Of a stretch of 64,000 nt of DNA, positions 42,946 through 52,297 are shown piece after piece. The DNA comes from Actinomycetota bacterium (lineage in GTDB: Bacteria; Actinomycetota; Thermoleophilia; RBG-16-64-13). The notes beneath the pieces were generated by a model. It worked only from the letters and a program-made list of their open reading frames with translations, was not told the DNA's origin and searched no databases. The translations under genes and the position numbers were made by a program. Each line of letters begins with the position of its first letter. The stretch's first letter is position 1. The DNA lies in assembly GCA_012523095.1 (NCBI GenBank), contig JAAYJE010000003.1, positions 1-64,000 on the forward strand. The letters are read 5' to 3'.

Positions 42946-42985
42946 CGCTCATCCGTGCCGCGGCATGGGGTCGCGCGCCGGCCTC

Positions 42986-45475
42986 TTATGCAGTCTCGTC
43001 GGCCACGAGCACGTCCGGCGCACCCTGGATGACCTCGACGATGACCAGGTGGTCGTCCTCGCGTTCGAGCACGACGGTACTGCCCCGTGGGAACTTGCCT
43101 GAGAGGACTTCCTCGGCCAGCAGATCCTCCACGTGCCGCTGGATGGCCCGCCGCAGTGGGCGCGCACCCATGGTGGGGTCGTATCCAACGTCGACCAGCA
43201 ACTCCTTGGCTTCCGGAGTGAGGGCTACTCCGATCTCGCGGTCCCTCAACTGCTCCTCCACCCGCGACATCATGAGGCCGACGATATCGCTGATCTCCTC
43301 ACGCGACAGCTTGCGGAAGACTATTACCTCGTCCACTCGGTTGAGGAACTCCGGTCGGAACACCGTCTTCAGTTCGCCGGTGACCCGGGTCTTCATCTCC
43401 TCGTAGTCGAGGCCCCCTTCCTTCACCGGCTCGCCGAAGCCCAGCACCTGTCCCTTCGAGATGGTATTGGCGCCGATGTTGGACGTCATAATGATTATGG
43501 TGTTGCGGAAATCCACCGAGCGTCCCTGCGCGTCGGTGAGCCTTCCATCTTCCAAGATCTGCAGCAGGATGTTGAACACGTCGGGATGGGCCTTCTCGAT
43601 CTCGTCAAGAAGGACCACGGAATACGGCCGCCGCCTTACCAATTCGGTGAGTTGACCACCCTCGTCGTAACCTACATAACCGGGCGGCGAACCCACCAGA
43701 CGGCTCACCGCATGCTTCTCCATGAATTCCGACATGTCCACCTGGATAAGCGCTGATTCTTCGCCGAACAGAAACTCGGCCAGGGTACGGGCGAGCTCGG
43801 TTTTGCCCACGCCTGAGGGTCCCAGGAAGATAAAAGAGCCCGACGGACGGTGTGGGTCTTTGAGTCCGGCGCGCGAGCGACGGATGGCCCGCGACACAGC
43901 CTTGACCGGCTCGTCCTGACCCACCACCCGTTGATGCAGGGCCTCTTCCATGCGCATCAACCTATGCGTCTCGGCCTCACTGAGCTTGGTGACCGGGATC
44001 CCGGTCCACATGGCCGTCACCTCAGCGATCTCATCCTCTCCGATGGAGATCTCGGCCGCCACGTCGGATTCCCTCCACTTCTCCTCCAGCTCGCGCCGCT
44101 GGTTGAGCAGTTTGCGTTCGCGATCACGGAGTGAAGCCGCCTTCTCGAAGTCCTGCACGTCGATGGCGCCCTCCTTCTCGCGCCTCACCTCCAGGATGGC
44201 GTCTTCCACTTCCCGCAGGTCGGGAGAGGAGCACATATTCTGGATGCGCTTGCGTGAGGCCGCTTCGTCGACTAAATCGATGGCCTTGTCGGGCAGGAAG
44301 CGATCGCTGATATAGCGATCAGCCAGATAGGCTGCCGCTTCCAGAGCCTCATCGGTGATCCGCACCCTGTGATGCACTTCGTAGCGTTCACGGAGGCCCG
44401 CCAGGATTAGTTTCGTCTCCACAACAGACGGCTCTTTCACCAGGATCTGCTGGAACCTCCGCTCCAGAGCAGCATCCCTAGCGAGATGCTTGCGATACTC
44501 GTCCAAGGTGGTGGCTCCGATGGTCTGCAGCTCCCCTCGAGCCAGAGCCGGCTTCAGGATGGACGCCGCGTCGATGGCGCCCTCAGCCGCCCCCGCACCC
44601 ACGAGGTTATGTATCTCGTCGATGAAGAGGATGATGTCACCCCGCTCACCGATCTCCTTCATGACCTTCTTGAGCCGCTCCTCGAACTCGCCTCGATACT
44701 TCGACCCGGCCACCAAGGCGCCTAAGTCGAGCGTATAGATCTGCTTGTCTTTCAAGAGACCGGGCACGTCGTTCTTGGCGATACGCCTAGCCAGCCCCTC
44801 TACAACCGCGGTCTTCCCCACCCCAGGCTCGCCGACGAGCACCGGATTGTTCTTGGTGCGCCGCGACAGTATCTGCATGACCCGCTGGATCTCGGTCTCG
44901 CGTCCAATGACAGGATCGAGCTTGTCTTCTTCAGCGTATTTGGTGAGGTTGCGCCCAAACTGGTCGAGCACCTTGGACCCACGACGCTCCTTACCTTCAG
45001 ACGAAGCCGTGGCGGCCCCACCTCGGGCGGCACGCCTAGTGGGGGCCGACAGCATCCGCATGATCTCCTGTCGTATGCGGTCGGGATTGACATCAAGATC
45101 GCTCAGGATCCTAGCCGCCACGCCCTCGCTCTCCCGCACCAAACCTAGCAGTATGTGCTCGGTGCCGATGTAGTTGTGGCCCAGCGAGAGGGCCTCTCTA
45201 AGAGCCAGCTCGAGGACTTTCTTAGCCCTCGGCGTGAAGGGGATCTGCCCCTGAGACTCGCTGTCGCCTTCGCCCACGATGCGGGCGACTTCAGCCCGGA
45301 CCTCGTCCAGGTTGACCTCCAAAGAACCAAGCACCCGGGCCGCCACCCCGTCCGCCTCCCTCAGGAGGCCCAAGAGCAGGTGCTCGGTGCCGATGTAATT
45401 ATGACGGAGAGCCCGAGCCTCTTCCTGCGCCAGGACTATCACCTGTCGGGCCCGCTCTGTGAATCTCTCGAACAT
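42986..45475 (-). CDS. clpC: AAA+ unfoldase ClpC
   Basis: A 829-residue Hsp100 protein. Two N-terminal Clp repeats (residues 1-150, each with [12 protein letters not shown] or [12 protein letters not shown]), AAA+ domain 1 ([15 protein letters not shown]), a middle domain with a UVR-like segment, and AAA+ domain 2 ([24 protein letters not shown]). It feeds proteins to ClpP. mcsA and mcsB lie directly upstream as in Bacillus, where McsB marks substrates with phosphoarginine, but ctsR is absent from the cluster and McsB is abnormal here. Confidence 0.97.
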   Translation of the reverse strand: MFERFTERARQVIVLAQEEARALRHNYIGTEHLLLGLLREADGVAARVLGSLEVNLDEVRAEVARIVGEGDSESQGQIPFTPRAKKVLELALREALSLGHNYIGTEHILLGLVRESEGVAARILSDLDVNPDRIRQEIMRMLSAPTRRAARGGAATASSEGKERRGSKVLDQFGRNLTKYAEEDKLDPVIGRETEIQRVMQILSRRTKNNPVLVGEPGVGKTAVVEGLARRIAKNDVPGLLKDKQIYTLDLGALVAGSKYRGEFEERLKKVMKEIGERGDIILFIDEIHNLVGAGAAEGAIDAASILKPALARGELQTIGATTLDEYRKHLARDAALERRFQQILVKEPSVVETKLILAGLRERYEVHHRVRITDEALEAAAYLADRYISDRFLPDKAIDLVDEAASRKRIQNMCSSPDLREVEDAILEVRREKEGAIDVQDFEKAASLRDRERKLLNQRRELEEKWRESDVAAEISIGEDEIAEVTAMWTGIPVTKLSEAETHRLMRMEEALHQRVVGQDEPVKAVSRAIRRSRAGLKDPHRPSGSFIFLGPSGVGKTELARTLAEFLFGEESALIQVDMSEFMEKHAVSRLVGSPPGYVGYDEGGQLTELVRRRPYSVVLLDEIEKAHPDVFNILLQILEDGRLTDAQGRSVDFRNTIIIMTSNIGANTISKGQVLGFGEPVKEGGLDYEEMKTRVTGELKTVFRPEFLNRVDEVIVFRKLSREEISDIVGLMMSRVEEQLRDREIGVALTPEAKELLVDVGYDPTMGARPLRRAIQRHVEDLLAEEVLSGKFPRGSTVVLEREDDHLVIVEVIQGAPDVLVADETA

Positions 45476-45485
45476 CTCTTCTCTC

Positions 45486-46505
45486 CTACGACATGATGAC
45501 GGCGCCGGCGAACAGCTCTCGCAACAGCCGTGCCCGTTGCTCGTCTACTGCGGGGCTCTCTAAGCACCCGACTCTTCTGTCCATGTAATCGACCACTACG
45601 TGTGCGGGCTGTAGCCTGCTCATCAAACCAAAGGTGGGCTCCGACCCCAGGCCCGGCGCTTCGACCAACCCGGCGTCTATCCCCACCTCCACGGCAGATA
45701 TCAGATTGACCGATTCGTGGAACGGCATCGACCAGGCCTGCTGCAGAAGGCCAAGCGCACGGCCGATCTGGTCTCGGCTCTGAACGGGGTTCTCTCGGAA
45801 GAGCATCTTCCTCACCGACCGTTCCTTTTCAATAACGCCCCGAACAATATGGCCTATTTGCTGGAGTATTTCAGTTTCTGGTTTACCCTGTGGGCCCAGG
45901 TTGGAAACCTGGATGATGCCGCCCAAACCTCCCCACAATGGAGTTAGACCGAATCTCTGCCCGGCGAGTTCCAGCGCCGTCTCCGACAACCGGCCCATTA
46001 GAGTGAGTGCGGGAAGATGCAGGGTGGCGTACGCTCGCATCCCGCTGCCGGCGCGATGAGGACGAGCCGTGAGATATCCCCACTGAGGATCGAAGGCGTA
46101 TGAGAGCACCGTCTCCAGCCCGTCATCGAGACGGCTGAGGAGTGACCACAGCGCCGTGAGATCCCCACCCCGACGGTAGGCCAACAGCCTCAGATGATCC
46201 TCACCGTTGATCTCCAACGAAGCCTCGCCGTCACCATAGACGGCGAAACCCCGTCCCTCTCCGGTCCGGTCGGCGAACGCGGGAGTCATGAGCCCCCGCT
46301 CGACCAGGTGATCGACCTCCACAGCATCCATCTTCTCGAGGTCATGAACGTGCCACGGCTGGTCCCAAGACCCGCCGGTAAGGATCTCGATCACCCCACT
46401 TCTCAACTCCTCGAGGGCGGCGGCATCTTCCGCGTGCGGGAAGCGTCTCCCCGACTCGTTGCGGGAAAGGCCCAATGCGGAGGCCGTGAGGACCGAAGAC
46501 GTCAC
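45486..46505 (-). CDS. mcsB: McsB-like protein arginine kinase homologue lacking catalytic residues
   Basis: A 339-residue phosphagen-kinase fold protein. The GTG at 46505 overlaps the mcsA stop (GTGA). The McsB framework is clear: NGEDHLR, GYLTARPHRAGSGMRAY, LHLPALTL, QVSN, VRLGID-type AVEVGIDAGL, and a C-terminal QRARLLREL. Key positions differ. SSRIRLARN reads TASALGLSRN, the conserved Cys-Pro of TSCPTN is TARPHR, and the YGEGSEA loop with its catalytic Glu reads TPLWGG. The C-terminal Asp that aligns with the phosphoarginine-binding site appears kept. It is probably a pseudokinase that still binds ClpC or phosphoarginine (inference). Confidence 0.82.
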   Translation of the reverse strand: MTSSVLTASALGLSRNESGRRFPHAEDAAALEELRSGVIEILTGGSWDQPWHVHDLEKMDAVEVDHLVERGLMTPAFADRTGEGRGFAVYGDGEASLEINGEDHLRLLAYRRGGDLTALWSLLSRLDDGLETVLSYAFDPQWGYLTARPHRAGSGMRAYATLHLPALTLMGRLSETALELAGQRFGLTPLWGGLGGIIQVSNLGPQGKPETEILQQIGHIVRGVIEKERSVRKMLFRENPVQSRDQIGRALGLLQQAWSMPFHESVNLISAVEVGIDAGLVEAPGLGSEPTFGLMSRLQPAHVVVDYMDRRVGCLESPAVDEQRARLLRELFAGAVIMS

Positions 46506-47080
46506 GCAGCCCCCCCTTCCAATCTCTCTCCCAACTCCGTCAGCCTGTCGCGCACCCCCGCCGCCTCCTCGAAGCGCTCGCACGCGACCAGTTCCCGCAG
46601 CATGCGCTCCAGGCGCATCATCTCGTGCCGCAAGCTATCATCCTCCGGACCGCAGTGAGGTATCTTACCCAGGTGCTCCACCGGCTCGGCCGCTCCGGAC
46701 ACGGAGGCGGCCAGGTATTCGGAGAAGACCTGGTAGCACTTGACGCAACCCACCACGCCCGACTCCTTGAGGTCACTCAGCGTGGTTCCACACACCGCGC
46801 AGAAGCGCACATCTTGGTCCGTGTCCGATGCCTGAATACCCTCCGCCTCAGGAGCGCTCTTGCCCAACCGCCGCAAGACCGAAGGGACGGCGAGCACCAA
46901 GGCCAATCCCTCCGTCTGGTCGGCCACGGTCTCCGCACAGCTCGGGCAGAGATGGGTATGGCTTATGACTCCGTCGACCACCCGCAGCAGATGCAGGGCG
47001 GCCGGTTCTTCGCCGCACAGCTCGCACGTGACCGAACCGTCTAAGTCTAGGTTCCAATCGGGTGATTCGTCGGCAAACAC
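46502..47080 (-). CDS. mcsA: McsA-like zinc-finger protein with UVR motif
   Basis: A 192-residue adaptor. Zinc-binding pairs are CELCGEEP and CPSCAETV, then CAVCGTTL and CVKCYQVF. A UVR/helical segment ends the protein (LVACERFEEAAGVRDRLTEL). In Bacillus McsA activates McsB and anchors it to ClpC. The GTG at 47080 follows AGGAGG. The gene is coupled to mcsB by a four-base overlap. Confidence 0.88.
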   Translation of the reverse strand: MFADESPDWNLDLDGSVTCELCGEEPAALHLLRVVDGVISHTHLCPSCAETVADQTEGLALVLAVPSVLRRLGKSAPEAEGIQASDTDQDVRFCAVCGTTLSDLKESGVVGCVKCYQVFSEYLAASVSGAAEPVEHLGKIPHCGPEDDSLRHEMMRLERMLRELVACERFEEAAGVRDRLTELGERLEGGAA

Positions 47081-47307
47081 CCGTTCCTCCTCACACAGCA
47101 GACCGGAATGGCCGGCCTGCCCACCGGCACTAACGTACTAGGGACTCGGCGCGTACTGTGCCGGGAAAGGTCGTATACAGCCGCGGGAAGTGTAGCATAC
47201 GGGACATCCAGGTTCTCCTTACTGGAGCCCATCCCCGCGTCGGATGCACTCGGCCGCAAAACCGGCCTCCGAACGCCGCCGCGGGCCGTCGGTGAACGTC
47301 CTTCCGG

Positions 47308-48837
47308 CTACTGTTCGGGCCTGAGTTGCGGGAACAGGATCACGTCGCGGATCGAGTCGACCCCAAGGAGCAGCATGGCCAGACGGTCGACTCCGACGCC
47401 CAGCCCGCCCGCGGGCGGCATGCCGTATTCGAGAGCGCGCAGGAAATCCTCATCCAGCACGTGGGCTTCTTCGTCCCCGGCCGCTCTGTTGCGAGCCTGG
47501 TCTTCAAAACGGCGGCGTTGATCAACGGGATCGTTGAGTTCGGAGAAGGCGTTACATATCTCCTTGCCGGCGATGACCGCCTGGAAGCGCTCGACGATGA
47601 GCGGGTCGTTCGGGCTGCTCTTGGCCAGAGGGCTCAGCTCCAACGGGTAATCGATGACGAACATCGGCTGCACGATCGACGGCCAGACAGCATGCTTAAG
47701 GGCCTTGTCCACAAGCATCGCGAAGGTGTCGCGGTTCTCCACGTCGATACCACGGCCGCGCAACAGAGTCTTCGCCGTTTGGGGCTCAGCACGCATGCCG
47801 GCCAGAGAGAGGCCTAGGTGCTCTTCTAGCAGGGAATCGATGGTTCGACGAGGCCATGGGGCCTCCAATTCGATCTCCTCCCCGGCGGCCTCGATACGGG
47901 TGGATCCGGTGACCTCTTCGGCCAAGACCGGGACCATGCTTTCCACCAGTTCCATGATCGCGTTATAGTCCACGTAGGCCCAGTAGAGCTCCATCATCGT
48001 GAACTCGGGATTGTGAACCAGCGAGATACCCTCGTTGCGGAAGTTCTTCCCGATCTCGAAAACACGGTCGAATCCTCCCACCAGCAGCCGCTTGAGATAA
48101 AGCTCGGGAGCGATGCGCAGGTACAGGTCGGTATCGAGCGCATTGTGATGGGTGATAAAAGGCCGAGCCAGGGCCCCACCCGGCAAAGGCTGCAGAACAG
48201 GGGTCTCGACCTCCACGAAGCCTTGGTTCTCCAGATACCGGCGCATACCCGCGACCAGCCTGCCCCGACCACACAGCTGCCGCGCGACCTCCGGGTTGGC
48301 GATGAGATCCACGTAGCGCTGACGATAGCGAGTCTCACGATCCTGCAGCCCGTGCCACTTCTCCGGCAGAGGCCGAAGCGACTTCGTGAGGATGATCGAC
48401 GACTCAGCGAAGACGGTCAACTCTCCCCGTCGGGTGCGGAAGACGTGCCCCTCACAACCGATGATGTCGCCCACATTAGAAGACTTGAACCGCGAGAATC
48501 CAGTCTCACCAAGCGTGTCGATGTTGCCGTAGACCTGAAGATCATCCCAGCCGTCCCTGAGAGTGAGGAAGCAGGCCTTACCGTGCTCCCGACGGGACAT
48601 CACCCGGCCGGCGATCCGGCAGTGCGAGCCTTCGGCCTTCTGGTCGGTCTCAAGATAAGCGTAATCCTCGGCTATCTTCCCCAAAGGGGTGCGACCGAAG
48701 AAGCTGCGCGCGTATGGCTCGACGTTCTCGCTGCGCAGCCGGTCGATCTCGGCCAGCCGCTCTTGCTCCCACTCGGGTGGCCGCCCTTCGCGCCGCTCGC
48801 CCCCGCCGCGGTCCTCCGGTGGAACGGAGGGCTCCAT
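47308..48837 (-). CDS. lysS: Lysyl-tRNA synthetase (class II)
   Basis: A 509-residue class II synthetase. An acidic N-terminal tail leads into the OB-fold anticodon domain (GRVMSRREHGKACFLTLRDG), then catalytic motif 1 (FVEVETPVLQPLPGGA), motif 2 (FEIGKNFRNEGISLVHNPEFT) and motif 3 (GLGVGVDRLAMLLLG). It starts on the base after the greA stop. Confidence 0.96.
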   Translation of the reverse strand: MEPSVPPEDRGGGERREGRPPEWEQERLAEIDRLRSENVEPYARSFFGRTPLGKIAEDYAYLETDQKAEGSHCRIAGRVMSRREHGKACFLTLRDGWDDLQVYGNIDTLGETGFSRFKSSNVGDIIGCEGHVFRTRRGELTVFAESSIILTKSLRPLPEKWHGLQDRETRYRQRYVDLIANPEVARQLCGRGRLVAGMRRYLENQGFVEVETPVLQPLPGGALARPFITHHNALDTDLYLRIAPELYLKRLLVGGFDRVFEIGKNFRNEGISLVHNPEFTMMELYWAYVDYNAIMELVESMVPVLAEEVTGSTRIEAAGEEIELEAPWPRRTIDSLLEEHLGLSLAGMRAEPQTAKTLLRGRGIDVENRDTFAMLVDKALKHAVWPSIVQPMFVIDYPLELSPLAKSSPNDPLIVERFQAVIAGKEICNAFSELNDPVDQRRRFEDQARNRAAGDEEAHVLDEDFLRALEYGMPPAGGLGVGVDRLAMLLLGVDSIRDVILFPQLRPEQ

Positions 48838-49320
48838 CTACGACATCTTCCCTATGGACAGTATCTCGAACTTGAGAGCGCCCACGGGCACGGGCACGGT
48901 GACCTCATCACCCACCCGCTTGCCTATGATGGCCTGACCCACGGGGGATTCGTTCGAGAGTCGAGCCTTAGACGGATCGGCCTCGGCGGAACCCACCAAC
49001 GTGTATATGCGGATCTCGCCGGCATCTTTGTTGCGTAGTGTGACAGTGCTCCCCACAGATACCTTGTCCGTATCTATATCGGAGTCCTTGATCACCCGCG
49101 CCCGCCGGAGCTTCTCCTGTAGAAGGCTTATACGATGCTCGAGCAAAGCCTGCTCGTTCTTAGCATCGTCGTATTCCGAGTTCTCGGTGATGTCACCGAA
49201 TTCGCGCGCCGTACGGATGCGCTCGGCCACTTCTTCCCGTTTGACTGTGGAAAGGTGGTTGACCTCCTCCTGCAGCTGCTTGAGGCCCTCTTCCGTGAGA
49301 ATGACTTCTTTTCGAGACAC
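48838..49320 (-). CDS. greA: Transcription elongation factor GreA
   Basis: A 160-residue factor that rescues backtracked RNA polymerase. An N-terminal coiled coil carries the tip acidic residues (AREFGDITENSEYDDAKNEQ, shown at 20 residues). The C-terminal FKBP-like domain has ESPVGQAIIGKRVGDEV. GTG 49320 follows AAGGAAGG. It is driven by a consensus promoter at 49374-49402. Confidence 0.96.
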   Translation of the reverse strand: MSRKEVILTEEGLKQLQEEVNHLSTVKREEVAERIRTAREFGDITENSEYDDAKNEQALLEHRISLLQEKLRRARVIKDSDIDTDKVSVGSTVTLRNKDAGEIRIYTLVGSAEADPSKARLSNESPVGQAIIGKRVGDEVTVPVPVGALKFEILSIGKMS

Positions 49321-49373
49321 GAGTACCTTCCTTGAGAACTGGTGAGGTGGACTGCGCCTGAAAGTAGCGGGGC

Positions 49374-49402
49374 ATTATAGGTAAGAGAGCGGGACTTGTC
49401 AA
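49374..49402 (-). promoter_or_regulatory. Consensus housekeeping promoter for greA-lysS
   Basis: On the minus strand TTGACA (49402-49397) and TATAAT (49379-49374) are separated by exactly 17 bases. This is a perfect sigma-A promoter about 50 bases upstream of the greA start. It is the strongest promoter I can see in the housekeeping block and should also serve lysS. Confidence 0.88.
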
Positions 49403-49497
49403 CGGGCCTGATCTCCCTGCTCGGCGCACGGAGTCCCAGACGGACCGGTTCTCCAGGCGGGCGTATGGGACCGGCGTTGCATCGCAGCCGTCATCCA

Positions 49498-50526
49498 TCA
49501 GCGCGCGCCTAGTGCCTCCAATGCTTCGTCCAACTCCTTTGCCCCGGGAAGCATCCGCAGCCGTTCTATTGTTGGAGCTGCTACCCCCGACGGTCGCAGG
49601 TACCAGCCGATCACCTTGCGAATCCAACGCGTGGCCCGCTCGGGCCCCTGCTCTTCCACCACCCGGCCCAACAAGCGCCGTAGGTCGGCCACAACTTCAG
49701 GGAGCAGGGGTCGAGCTATAGCCCCATCAGAGAGAAGCGCATCCACCAGCCAGGGATTGCCGGCCACCCCGCGCGCGACCATCACGGCGACCGCCTCGGT
49801 GGTCTCTACGATAGTCAGAGCCGACCCAACGTTGGTGACATCACCTGACGCCATCACCGGGATACCCACGGACCGGACCACAGCGGCTGTGATGGTGTGG
49901 TCGGCTGCTCCTCGATAGAAGTCACCGGCCGCCCGAGGATGGACTCCCAGCGCGGCGACTCCTACTTGTTCCAGCCGGGGAGCCAACTCCACCGCCGTGC
50001 GGTCGCCGGTGTGTAGACCACTGCGGAGTTTCACGGTGACCGGGATTCCGCTCTGAGCCGCCACCCCGACCACCGCAGCGGCCATTTCAGCAGCCCGGTC
50101 CGGGTCGCCTAAGAGCGCTGCTCCCGCTCCCGTCTTCACCACCTTGCGGACCGGACAGCCCATGTTGATGTCTATCATGTCGGGGATCATCGCCCTACAC
50201 AACACCAGCTCGGCGGCCCGAGCGACCACTTCGGGCTTGTCGCCAAATAGCTGCACAGCGATGGGCCGTTCCTCCTCAGTGAAGTCAAGATACTCGGTGG
50301 TGCGCGCGTTGTGGTGGATGAGACCGTACGCGCTCACCATCTCCGTGGTGACCAGCCCGACTCCATGAGACTTCAGATGGCGCCGGTATGCGCTACAGGT
50401 AAGCCCGGCCATCGGCGCCAGAACCACTCGGTTGGGCGCCTCCGCGCAACCGATGTGAAAAGGTGCCGCCAGAGAGAGCACGCCCCGAACACCTCCGTCC
50501 AAGAGTCCGGCAGGCGCGGGACTCAT
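49498..50526 (-). CDS. dusB: tRNA-dihydrouridine synthase
   Basis: About 342 residues from ATG 50526 (GGTGGAG just upstream; a longer reading to 50610 is possible but extends past where the family starts). The FMN TIM barrel has NRVVLAPMAGLTCSAYR, IDINMGCPVRKVVKTGAGAALL (Cys is the catalytic acid) and VMVARGVAGNPWL. It reduces uridines in tRNA D loops. The name dusB follows the closest landmark pattern; another Dus class cannot be excluded. Confidence 0.9.
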   Translation of the reverse strand: MSPAPAGLLDGGVRGVLSLAAPFHIGCAEAPNRVVLAPMAGLTCSAYRRHLKSHGVGLVTTEMVSAYGLIHHNARTTEYLDFTEEERPIAVQLFGDKPEVVARAAELVLCRAMIPDMIDINMGCPVRKVVKTGAGAALLGDPDRAAEMAAAVVGVAAQSGIPVTVKLRSGLHTGDRTAVELAPRLEQVGVAALGVHPRAAGDFYRGAADHTITAAVVRSVGIPVMASGDVTNVGSALTIVETTEAVAVMVARGVAGNPWLVDALLSDGAIARPLLPEVVADLRRLLGRVVEEQGPERATRWIRKVIGWYLRPSGVAAPTIERLRMLPGAKELDEALEALGAR

Positions 50527-50634
50527 CATCTCCACCGGCCGGCATGAACCACTAGGATCGTCGTCTCCAAAGAAGAGTCGCGCAGGCTCCTGTGCACAGC
50601 TGAAGTGCATACGATGAGCCCCGCGGCCCGCATC

Positions 50635-51402
50635 CTATTGCTGGTTACGGCTGTAAACGATCTCCAGACCACGCAGCGTGAGCAGAGGATCGAGCTTGTC
50701 GAGGGTGGAGGCATGGGGAAAGATGAGGGAGGACAGGCCACCGGTGGCCACGGTCACCGCGTCTACACCCAGCTCGGCCCTCATGCGGGTCACGATACCG
50801 TCCACCTGTCCGGCGAAGCCGTAGACAGCCCCTGCCTGCATGGACTGCGTGGTGGTCTTGCCGATGACGACGCCGGGATCCACCAGTTCCACCTTCATCA
50901 GCCGGGCCGCCCGCGTGGCGAGAGCGTCCAGCGAGACCTCGATGCCGGGAGCTATGGCGTGACCGAGGTATTCGCCCGCCGCCGATACGGCACTGAAGGT
51001 GGTCGCGGTTCCAAAACCTACCGAGATACAGGGCGCACCGCAGAGCTCCTGCGCCGCCACGGCCTGCACGATGAGATCAGGACCGACGGTGCGTGGATCG
51101 CTGGTGAGGACGGGCATGCCCGTCTTGATGCCCGGACCGACCACCAAAGCCTCCACTCCCAGCTTATCGCCCGACATCGCGGAGTACTCATTCACCAGCC
51201 TCGGCACTCCCGAGGCTACGGCGAAACCGGTGATCATGTCCCGAGAGAACCCATCGAGCCGGAGTAGTCCATCGAGAGTAACGGCCAGCTCGTCCCCGGT
51301 CTTCTCTCTCTCCGTGGCGAACCGCCAGCTGGCGACCAATTCCTTTTTCGAGTACAGCCCCACATGAGTCTGGGTGTTGCCCACGTCGACGACCAGAAGC
51401 AT
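50635..51402 (-). CDS. coaX: Type III pantothenate kinase
   Basis: A 255-residue ASKHA-fold enzyme starting MLLVVDVGNTQTHVGLY, the phosphate-binding loop of the family; it makes 4'-phosphopantothenate for CoA. GPDLIV keeps the base-type Asp of the usual GADR motif, but Arg is replaced, and VDFGTATTFD reads VGFGTATTFS. So it is a slightly divergent member. It sits downstream of nadC, a common arrangement. Confidence 0.88.
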   Translation of the reverse strand: MLLVVDVGNTQTHVGLYSKKELVASWRFATEREKTGDELAVTLDGLLRLDGFSRDMITGFAVASGVPRLVNEYSAMSGDKLGVEALVVGPGIKTGMPVLTSDPRTVGPDLIVQAVAAQELCGAPCISVGFGTATTFSAVSAAGEYLGHAIAPGIEVSLDALATRAARLMKVELVDPGVVIGKTTTQSMQAGAVYGFAGQVDGIVTRMRAELGVDAVTVATGGLSSLIFPHASTLDKLDPLLTLRGLEIVYSRNQQ

Positions 51403-51426
51403 GATCCCCTCCTCTGTGGTGAGAGT

Positions 51427-52272
51427 CTATATGCTGAGAGTCAGACCCAGATCCGCCGGGGGCGCGCCCAAGGTGAGCGCGCTGGTGGATATGAGATCGA
51501 CTCCGGTCTCGGCGATGGCTCGGACCGAGGTCAGAGACACCCCACCCGACGCCTCGAGAACCACTCCGGGCTCGATCTCGCGGGCCACCCGCACCAGGTG
51601 TCGAAGCGCCTCCACCTCCTGGTTATCCAGCATGATCACATCGGCCCTGCAGGCGATGGCTTCACGCAGGTCCGCCTCAGTCTCCACCTCCACCTCGATC
51701 TTGATGAAGGGTGCGGCCGCGACCCGCACCCTGTCCAGAGCCGCCCGCACCCCACCCGCCGCTTCCAGGTGGTTGTTCTTGATGAGGACCATGTCGAACA
51801 GCCCGAAACGGTGGTTCTTGCAGCCGCCCAAGACCACGGCCCGCTTCTCCCAGATCCGCAGGCCGGGGGTAGTCTTGCGGGTGTCGACCACCGTCGCGCC
51901 CGTACCGACCACCGCTTCAGCGAAACGCCGCGACTGCGTGGCGATCCCTGAAAGATGCATGAGGAAGTTGAGCATGGTACGTTCGGCACTGAGTATGCTG
52001 CGCGCGGACCCCTCCAGAAGGGCCAGGTCGGCACGACCGGCCATGAATGCGCCGTCCTTCACCATAGGAGTGAACACCACTTCGGGATCGATCTCCCTCA
52101 TGACGGCCGCAGCCAGCGACAGGCCACAGAGCACCATCTCCTTCCGCGCCTCTATCACAGCCCGACCCTGAAGATCGGCAGGAACCGTCCACCTCGAGGT
52201 GACGTCCCCATACCCGGCCAGGTCCTCAGCCAAGGCGCGCCGCACTGATTCCACACTCGCCCGATCGATCAT
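51427..52272 (-). CDS. nadC: Nicotinate-nucleotide pyrophosphorylase (carboxylating)
   Basis: A 281-residue enzyme converting quinolinate and PRPP to nicotinate mononucleotide. VVDTRKTTPGLRIWEKRAVVLGG in shortened form holds the PRPP-binding residues, GLFDMVLIKNNHLEAAGG the later active-site motif. It lies between nadB and coaX with gaps of about 25 bases, so NAD genes run A-B-C in order. Confidence 0.96.
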   Translation of the reverse strand: MIDRASVESVRRALAEDLAGYGDVTSRWTVPADLQGRAVIEARKEMVLCGLSLAAAVMREIDPEVVFTPMVKDGAFMAGRADLALLEGSARSILSAERTMLNFLMHLSGIATQSRRFAEAVVGTGATVVDTRKTTPGLRIWEKRAVVLGGCKNHRFGLFDMVLIKNNHLEAAGGVRAALDRVRVAAAPFIKIEVEVETEADLREAIACRADVIMLDNQEVEALRHLVRVAREIEPGVVLEASGGVSLTSVRAIAETGVDLISTSALTLGAPPADLGLTLSI

Positions 52273-52297
52273 CGTCTACTCTCACCGCCTATCGTAC

